Assembly: GCF_022458865.1 (NCBI RefSeq) | Contig: NZ_JAJNMU010000003.1 | Location: 248,001 to 312,000 of the forward strand | Reading direction: 5' to 3' | From: Paenibacillus periandrae | GTDB lineage: Bacteria > Bacillota > Bacilli > Paenibacillales > NBRC-103111 | Length of the DNA stretch: 64,000 nucleotides | The notes under the pieces: model-generated | What the model saw: the letters and a program-made list of their open reading frames with translations, nothing else | Told to the model about the DNA's origin: nothing | Database searches by the model: none | Translations under genes and position numbers: made by a program | Part shown: piece after piece, positions 46,200-52,408 of the stretch | Position numbering within the stretch: the first letter of the stretch is position 1 | Layout of the letters: every line of letters begins with the position of its first letter

Positions 46200-48554
46200 G
46201 TGAATTTACGCGAAAAGCTGCTCTCATTCGCGAATGCATATTCCGCGGAATTGGATCATACGGGTATCGATGATGATGAGCTGCGCAGCATCAACCATCC
46301 AATTGTTTTTGTATTTTTGGGGGATCAGTCTGTGGAAGCCTTGGAGGCAGTGCATGCCTTAAACAGCACGAAGTGGAATAACTCCGCAGGTGTTGTTTAT
46401 CTGCATATAGGCACGAAGGCTCCCGCGGCGCGGGATAACGTATATGGCTGGAGCTTACCAGCCTCGTCAGAGGACAAGCGCAGCCTCCGCCCTTCGATCC
46501 ACGAGCAGTTTTATGCTAATGAATCGAAGCTGCTCGAGTTGAACGTCACTTTACGCAGGATGAACAGCCGAATCTCAGAGTTTGGACGGATGTATACCCA
46601 TCTGCAGCGCTTGAACATTGCCGTTGTGACCTGTTTGGATGACCCGTCCAATGTGCTGCTCCCGGAAATTTCCGTTTTGATGCAAACCATCTTCGGAGAA
46701 CAATTTCGTTCCGTCGCCATTGATCTGTATGGCTTGCTTGAAGAAAAAGCGGTAGGGGAGCAGTTTGCGCTGCAGGCCTCGTTGGGTGTCAGTTTTTTGC
46801 GAGAGCTGGATGTGTATCAGAGCAGGGATTACCATTTTGACGGGATGCTGCAGGTGACGGGTGAAGGTGTTCGTCTGCCTGTTGTTCACTCACCATCGCC
46901 ACTGTTCGATGTGATCTATTTGTTGAGCGATAAGGATGAACGGGGAATATTCGCTGATCATGGGATGCAGGGCAGCTATGAAACGATTTGCAATATCAAC
47001 CTGTTGAAAAACCGCAAAACCATGAACGAGCTGGATCCGAAGCATGGTGCGTACAATAATCAGCATTTTAAGCAAAATGCGACCCCGCCGGATGGAGACG
47101 GACGAGTTTATGCGTCGGCTGGTTTTTCCAAGGTGAAGCGGCCGAATCCGGCGATAGCGCTGACTGTTCTTTATCATATATACAGACACCTGCTGGAGCG
47201 GATGAAGGTGAATGCGGAGCTGGGCACAGGATTTGTTCAGGAGCTGCTTGACCTGGAGCCGCAGCGGTGGGATCACGATATTCGCTCGTTATTACCGGAT
47301 CGTGAGCGAGCCGTAGCCGGAATGTTTGGTCTTTTGCATGATAATGTTTCCTTGTCGGAACTGCAGTCGATGACGCTTCGTCAGGCAGAATCGGCTTTGT
47401 ATGGAGGGAACGCACAATTCTTTTTTGATACCAACATTGTACGAGTGCTGGAAAAGGCTTTTGCAGACCGGGATTTTGGCGGAGGGCTGAAGAAAAAACT
47501 GGATAACCGGATCATCGATCACCCGTTGTACGGATTTTACGCTGCCTATCTATGTTCCGCGGATGGTGTGAGCGGCAATTTGATCCATGTGCTTCAGGAA
47601 TACGTGAAGGAGGCTGCAAAGCTTCTGGAGCAAGGACAAGAAGAGCTGGAGCAGCTATATGCGGATCGTATGGAGGATCAGCCTTTTGCCAAAGTGTCGT
47701 TCTGGGGCCGGATTACGAACAAAACCTCGGTCAAAAGCCTTAGTCGTCCTTTGCTCGAATTGATCTATGGAATGAAGCTCGATTTGCTGCTGCAGGAAAT
47801 GAAGCTGCGGTTATTGAAGTTGTACCTGCATGAGCTTGAGAGCCTGCACGAGCGGGCCAAGCCTTTTGTAGCGCGGTTGCATCAAATGGAGAAATCGCTA
47901 CAGGATGCAAGCCGGGGTAGTATTTCAATGACCAGTGACTATCTAAGCCGCAACATTAATGAGTATTACAGGCATGGGGTAGAGCAGATTGTAACGGAGC
48001 TGGAAAACCGTCGCGGTGCGCAGTTTTATTTTGAGGAGCGGCAAATGGGCAACATTTCGCAGCTGCTGGTTCAGGGTGAGGACTATCTGCTGGAGCGGTT
48101 GATTGGGATGGCGCGCAGGGAAGTATTTGTGCAGCCTTTGTTTCAAAAAACATTCGAAGACGAGCTGCTGGAGCGGGCTAACGTAGTTGCCAGCTATGAT
48201 AACCGAGAGGTGCTCTCCAAAGAAGACCTGTTCCGCGATTTGTACAGCACACTCGAAAATGAGGCTGCCATACGCGCTGATGTGTACCATTCCACGCATA
48301 AACACCGTTATATCGAAAAATATTTTTTTGGTGATTACGAAAGTGAATTTATTCGCTACGCATTTGCTATCGATCAGGGCAGCCGTGCCTATAAGCTGGG
48401 TTGTGTTCAGGAAATGAAGCACAGCGGAATTGAAAAGCTCAATATTATGGGCGGCTTCCGGATCGAAGACTTGATGTATTATCGAAATGGCAAACGTTAT
48501 TACGATACGTATGTGCAGAATGGTTTTGTGTTCCATAGTATGGACAATGTTTGA
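46200..48554 (+). CDS. Degenerate tubulin-like partner protein (inferred)
   Basis: 784 residues from a GTG start; AAGGAAGG lies about 10 bases upstream. No signal peptide or membrane helix. The N-terminus HPIVFVFLGDQSVEALEAV (32-50) matches the position and shape of the first glycine loop region of the preceding tubulin-like protein, and NIAVVTCLDDPSNVLLPEIS (139-158) occupies the place of its GTP signature, but the glycines are gone. Further on, YETICNINLLKNRKTMNEL parallels REYIKKNGYAAMKELDYWM. I infer a paralogue that has lost nucleotide binding. The rest is helical, with a long charged coiled-coil region (about 480-680). Flanked by direct repeats. Not recognised by name. Confidence 0.7.
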   Translation: MNLREKLLSFANAYSAELDHTGIDDDELRSINHPIVFVFLGDQSVEALEAVHALNSTKWNNSAGVVYLHIGTKAPAARDNVYGWSLPASSEDKRSLRPSIHEQFYANESKLLELNVTLRRMNSRISEFGRMYTHLQRLNIAVVTCLDDPSNVLLPEISVLMQTIFGEQFRSVAIDLYGLLEEKAVGEQFALQASLGVSFLRELDVYQSRDYHFDGMLQVTGEGVRLPVVHSPSPLFDVIYLLSDKDERGIFADHGMQGSYETICNINLLKNRKTMNELDPKHGAYNNQHFKQNATPPDGDGRVYASAGFSKVKRPNPAIALTVLYHIYRHLLERMKVNAELGTGFVQELLDLEPQRWDHDIRSLLPDRERAVAGMFGLLHDNVSLSELQSMTLRQAESALYGGNAQFFFDTNIVRVLEKAFADRDFGGGLKKKLDNRIIDHPLYGFYAAYLCSADGVSGNLIHVLQEYVKEAAKLLEQGQEELEQLYADRMEDQPFAKVSFWGRITNKTSVKSLSRPLLELIYGMKLDLLLQEMKLRLLKLYLHELESLHERAKPFVARLHQMEKSLQDASRGSISMTSDYLSRNINEYYRHGVEQIVTELENRRGAQFYFEERQMGNISQLLVQGEDYLLERLIGMARREVFVQPLFQKTFEDELLERANVVASYDNREVLSKEDLFRDLYSTLENEAAIRADVYHSTHKHRYIEKYFFGDYESEFIRYAFAIDQGSRAYKLGCVQEMKHSGIEKLNIMGGFRIEDLMYYRNGKRYYDTYVQNGFVFHSMDNV

Positions 48555-48636
48555 CGGCAATCCCTATCGTATGTACAAAATACAAAACGCTCGTTCAAAG
48601 AAGCACCAACTTTTGGTATGATAGACTCATCTATAA

Positions 48637-48841
48637 CCAGCACCACACCAAAAGTCTAGCTTGTCCCGAAGGGGCTGAAGCGTCCCGAGAACACATAGTC
48701 ACGCAAACCAGCACCACACCAAAAAGTCGAGCTTGTCCCGAAGGGGCCAAAGTGTCTCGAGAACACATAGTCACGCAAACCAGCACCACACCAAAAAGTC
48801 GAGCTTGTCCCGAAGGGACGAAAGCGCCCCGAGAACACATA
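48637..48841. repeat. Three tandem copies of a 72-base repeat (unit A)
   Basis: The phrase TTGTCCCGAAGG recurs at 48661, 48733 and 48805, a strict 72-base period, with CCGAGAACACATAGTCACG and ACCAGCACCACACCAAAA between. Because 72 is divisible by three, one frame stays open through all copies and joins the next gene. Confidence 0.85.
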
Positions 48842-48856
48842 AGTTTCGCATATAGT

Positions 48857-48913
48857 AAGGGAGTCCAGAGGGCAGCGCCCTTTGGGGCCCTCCTTTGGGA
48901 GGGTTTGGGAGGG
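48857..48913. repeat. Composite repeat, right copy of unit B
   Basis: Nearly identical to 46060-46120: AAGGGAGTCCAGAGGGCAGC, then GCCCTTTGGGGCCCTCC and GGGAGGGTTTGGGAGGG. Differs only by a few bases in the inner hairpin loop. Its end forms the purine-rich stretch just before the next start codon. Confidence 0.8.
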
Positions 48914-48925
48914 AGATTATTTTTT

Positions 48926-50203
48926 ATGCGTAAATGGAACGGACTATTAACCTTATTCAGTTTAATCAGCGGGATTATCGGATTTATAATCGGAGAATAC
49001 ATCCTTGACCGCTGGGATGGAACGATTCACGAAACGTTACTGATGGGCCTGTACTTCGGCCAATTTGCATTGGTGGTCGGTTTGGGCTGCCTGCTGGCCG
49101 AAATCATCTCGCCACAGCTGAACGGGAAAAACTGGAGGCTGCGTTATGCCAATGAGGGCTGGAAATTTCTTGTTCCGGCGACACTAGTATTGTTGTTCGC
49201 TGCGGGAGCACTGTTCCAATGGGGCTATGGTTTACAATTAGGTAACAACGACAAGCCGCAGGATTACGTCCTGCTTATTGATATGTCGGAAAGTATGAAG
49301 ACCAGTGATCCGCAGAAGCAAAGTATTCAAGCCGCACAAGCCTTGATCAATAAACTGGACGATGGGAAGCAGGTTGCGGTATTCACATTTAATGAACAAA
49401 CCCAATTGATTGCTCCATTGACCAAGCTTAAGGATCCGGCAGCGAGAGCACAGCTTACAGCGAAGCTGAGTGCGATTGGAGCGCCGATAGGCCGCACGGA
49501 TATCGGCAGAGCGCTGGATACAGCGATGGAGCATCTGACCAAGGAACGAATCGCCAACCGTAAGGCGGCCGTAATCCTGATTTCCGACGGATACAGCGAT
49601 ATGGATGAGGTCAAGGTACTTACTCCCTATCAGCAGCAGCGCACCCGGATCCATACCGTGGGGATTGATTCCACACAGGTAGAGGGCAATCAACTGCTGC
49701 AGCGTATTGCCGCGCAAACAAACGGCACCTTTCATGATGTGAAGCGTGTGGAAGGCGTCGCTAACGCATTCGATCAAATATACCAAAATGGGCAGCGTTG
49801 GCATTTGGTGAACGAGCGTGCAGATACAACAGCAGACGGATATCACGGCTGGCTGCGGATTGTATTGATTCTTATGATAGGCGCACTGCTCGGCCTGGCA
49901 ATCGGTATCGTATTTGATAATCGTTTCCTGGCAAAATGCTTTGCCATTGGCGGGGCTTTGGGGGGCCTGATCGCAGGTATTATACTCGAAACCGGTCTAC
50001 AAGGATCCACTGAACCCTTTATCGTTCGTGCTTTCGCTGATGTGGCGCTTGCTTTGGTGCTATCCTTATCTACGGTACTGATAGCGGTAGGGGGTCCAGG
50101 TGGCTCTGGTACGGGAAGAAACGGATTTCGTAAAACAGCTTTAGAGCAGCCGACACGCGGTGAACGCCAAGGCGGTGAGACCATACGCAAGCAATTTCGT
50201 TAA
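48926..50203 (+). CDS. Multi-span membrane VWA-domain protein (second)
   Basis: The true start is taken as the ATG at 48926 (425 residues), after GGGAGGGAG; the open frame begins 125 codons earlier but only reads through tandem repeats. Three membrane helices (about 8-24, 40-58, 80-100), a VWA domain (112-300) with DMSESMK, Thr in IGRTDIGRA and Asp in LISDGYSD forming a complete metal site, then three more hydrophobic segments (about 308-327, 338-354, 367-387) and a basic, cytoplasmic C-tail. By helix count the VWA lies outside. Differs in architecture from the first VWA protein, so the two are probably not redundant. Confidence 0.82.
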   Translation: MRKWNGLLTLFSLISGIIGFIIGEYILDRWDGTIHETLLMGLYFGQFALVVGLGCLLAEIISPQLNGKNWRLRYANEGWKFLVPATLVLLFAAGALFQWGYGLQLGNNDKPQDYVLLIDMSESMKTSDPQKQSIQAAQALINKLDDGKQVAVFTFNEQTQLIAPLTKLKDPAARAQLTAKLSAIGAPIGRTDIGRALDTAMEHLTKERIANRKAAVILISDGYSDMDEVKVLTPYQQQRTRIHTVGIDSTQVEGNQLLQRIAAQTNGTFHDVKRVEGVANAFDQIYQNGQRWHLVNERADTTADGYHGWLRIVLILMIGALLGLAIGIVFDNRFLAKCFAIGGALGGLIAGIILETGLQGSTEPFIVRAFADVALALVLSLSTVLIAVGGPGGSGTGRNGFRKTALEQPTRGERQGGETIRKQFR

Positions 50204-50265
50204 GCAGGCTTTACAAGGCTTGGATTCATGGTCTGATGAAGTCATTAAATAGGAGGCTGATTCTT

Positions 50266-50901
50266 TTGCAGTGGGAAGAGCCTGAAATGCAATACCGGAT
50301 TGTAAAAGCAGCCAGTCAGTCTCTGGACGGGGAAAGTATTGTCACGTGGCAGTGGCCGAAGCATGTGGAGGCTGTATATGTATACAGCTTCCCGGATGGC
50401 ACAGAGCAGGAGCCGGAGGGGCTGGAACAGAAGCGACTGAAGCTGTTCACCCGGGAGGAATATAAAACAAGATCAGGCTATCGGGAGCGCATCGAGCATA
50501 TCGGTGTACAGGGCTATCGGATATTTCCTTGCCTGATTCGAGGTGGTCAGCCAGTTCCCTTGAGGCAGATCGATCGTGAGAATTATGTGCGTGTCAGCGG
50601 GGGGAAGGCCAGGCTTCGTTACTCCATTAAATATGGAAATAAATGGTTTAGTAAATATAAATCGGTGCAGATTCAGCTTTTTTGTGAAATGGCGGTTCCG
50701 CAGAACGCGCTGTGTTATGTGAAGAAAGAAGGGGCGTCCCCCGTGAACAAGGAGGATGGCATTGCCTACCCTTTTCTTAATGATTTTGCCGCAGGCAATC
50801 ATCGGCTTCCCGAGATAGAGGTTGGAAAAAATGAGTTTATCCGACTGTTTTTTACCGATGGCAAAGCTTTTGGGGAGCTTTATGAGTTGATCGCCGAGTA
50901 G
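50266..50901 (+). CDS. Small probably beta-rich protein of the block, unknown
   Basis: TTG start at 50266 with AGGAGG nine bases upstream (211 residues); an in-frame ATG at 50236 lacks a ribosome site. No signal peptide, membrane helix or Cys cluster. Alternating hydrophobic and polar strands (YRIVKAASQSLDGESIVTWQW, KARLRYSIKYGNKWFSKYKS, VQIQLFCEMAVPQNALCYV) suggest one or two beta-sandwich domains. Cytoplasmic. Sits between the second VWA gene and the GTPase gene; perhaps an adaptor. Family not recognised. Confidence 0.7.
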   Translation: MQWEEPEMQYRIVKAASQSLDGESIVTWQWPKHVEAVYVYSFPDGTEQEPEGLEQKRLKLFTREEYKTRSGYRERIEHIGVQGYRIFPCLIRGGQPVPLRQIDRENYVRVSGGKARLRYSIKYGNKWFSKYKSVQIQLFCEMAVPQNALCYVKKEGASPVNKEDGIAYPFLNDFAAGNHRLPEIEVGKNEFIRLFFTDGKAFGELYELIAE

Positions 50902-50937
50902 CGATGGCTTGCGAAGCTAGGTTCTGTTAATTTTGCG

Positions 50938-51102
50938 GTCAGGTGAATAATGAGCGGAGCGCCCAAATTTTCCTGTAGAAGCGTAAGCGTTCGCCTTTGT
51001 TTCCGTAACTTTACCGCTAATTGTCTGATAAAATCAAAAAGATACGGAAACAACAGCGATCGGAAGGATATTTGGGCGCGCAGCGGAACTTATTCACCGC
51101 AG
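50938..51102. repeat. Dispersed repeat, inverted pair (copy 2)
   Basis: The left arm (GGTGAATAATGAGCGGAGCG, near 50945) is an imperfect reverse complement of the right arm ending ACTTATTCACCG (near 51098). The right arm also matches 12091-12167 on the same strand. Head-to-head arms resemble a BIME/REP-like unit. Fills the gap before the GTPase gene. Confidence 0.7.
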
Positions 51103-51142
51103 TAGCATTTTTTCCATAAAAAGATTTAAGGAGGGAAGGTAC

Positions 51143-52408
51143 ATGTTGGATTTTTTCAAAAAAATGTTTGATAAAAAGCCGCCTGTCAAGGAACGGCCTC
51201 CATATTACAGTATTGTGTGCCCACATTGCTTCAGCAAGTTTGAGCCAGACGAAGTCGTATTCCGCGCAAGTCATGTCAAGGAGCATGATGATGATTTTAT
51301 GCTGCAGGAGGATCGCAAGCTTGCTGATTGGCGGCGCAAATTCAATCTATCGCAGGTGGATATGGAAGCGATCATTGACCCTCTCACGATTCCCGACGAG
51401 AATAAAACCTACATCCAGAACGTGCTGGTAGCCGTGACCGACCGTTATGGTGAAGAAACCAGACGGCGTTTGTGCCCGGACTGCCATAACGAGCTGCCGA
51501 TTTCGGCTGGCAAGGTCCCGAGTAATATCATCTCGATCGTCGGTGCCTCACAGGTAGGCAAGTCGGTCTACATGACGTCTTTGATCCATACGCTGCAAAA
51601 TACGACAGCTTCCAACTTTAACGCAGCGTGCATGCCGTTGAGTGCAGAAATCAGCCGCAAGTTCAGACAAAATTACCACGAGCCGATATTCGAGCGCGGC
51701 AGCATGCTGCAATCGACGAACCCCAATGAGCAGCAGGAGCCGTTCATTTTTCAATTTGTATTCAAGGATGAGCGGGAGGCGCCGCTGACGCTTGTGTTTT
51801 TCGATGTGGCTGGAGAGGGCATGGTGGAGCGTGACTACCTGGACATCTATGCGGCGCATGTCAAAAATTCCTCGGGGATTTTGTTTCTGGTCGATCCGCT
51901 GCAGATCCGGAGTATTCGCGACAAAGCGCGTATCCATATCGGGGAAGAGGAAGGCGAGTTCGCCAACCGCTATGACGAGCCGCGCGAGGTCGTGATCAGC
52001 CTGTTTGAAAACTTTATCGCTCACCAGCATAATAGCAAAACCGATATTCCAACGGCCATTGTCCTGACCAAAAGCGATATGCTGACCCATTTGATGGAAG
52101 AGGACAGTGAATATATCAGGCCGAACAGCAATGTCTTTCGTAATGTCGTACACAAGGGATTTTTGAACAAGACAGAATTTGATAATATTAACGGGGAAAT
52201 CAGCCGTTTTATCGAAAAGGTAGATAGGCCGTTTAAGGATGCGATTGATGTGTATTTCAAAAACACGGCTTTTTTCGCAGTGTCGGCATTGGGCGCAAAT
52301 CCGGTTAAAAGCCAAATTACCGGGGTGATTAACCCGATTCGGGTGGATGAGCCTTTTATATGGCTTTTGTACCAGCTTGATTATGTGGCTAGGAGAGATG
52401 CAACGTGA
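51143..52408 (+). CDS. Zinc-ribbon GTPase of the double-GTPase (DO-GTPase) type
   Basis: 421 residues, ATG after AAGGAGGGAAGGTAC. A split zinc site (Cys26, Cys29 in VCPHC; Cys111, Cys114 in LCPDC) precedes the G domain. Walker A GASQVGKS is at about 134-141, then FFDVAGEGM (Asp221, switch II) and LTKSDM (309-312, specificity for guanine). A Ser after TK replaces the usual NK pattern. No membrane helix. Resembles the TRAFAC-like GTPases that occur beside GAP1 proteins in predicted conflict systems; this is recalled from family knowledge, not searched. The gene ends overlapping the start of the GAP1-like gene. Confidence 0.82.
   Translation: MLDFFKKMFDKKPPVKERPPYYSIVCPHCFSKFEPDEVVFRASHVKEHDDDFMLQEDRKLADWRRKFNLSQVDMEAIIDPLTIPDENKTYIQNVLVAVTDRYGEETRRRLCPDCHNELPISAGKVPSNIISIVGASQVGKSVYMTSLIHTLQNTTASNFNAACMPLSAEISRKFRQNYHEPIFERGSMLQSTNPNEQQEPFIFQFVFKDEREAPLTLVFFDVAGEGMVERDYLDIYAAHVKNSSGILFLVDPLQIRSIRDKARIHIGEEEGEFANRYDEPREVVISLFENFIAHQHNSKTDIPTAIVLTKSDMLTHLMEEDSEYIRPNSNVFRNVVHKGFLNKTEFDNINGEISRFIEKVDRPFKDAIDVYFKNTAFFAVSALGANPVKSQITGVINPIRVDEPFIWLLYQLDYVARRDAT

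Noticed and set aside
48637-48841. CRISPR array
   Set aside because: The copies are contiguous and nearly identical over the full 72 bases, with no variable spacers and no cas genes nearby.
48551-48925. Possible 125-residue N-terminal extension of the second VWA protein
   Set aside because: Encoded by the 72-base tandem repeats; starts inside the upstream gene without its own ribosome site, whereas the ATG at 48926 follows a purine-rich site and leads directly into the first membrane helix.
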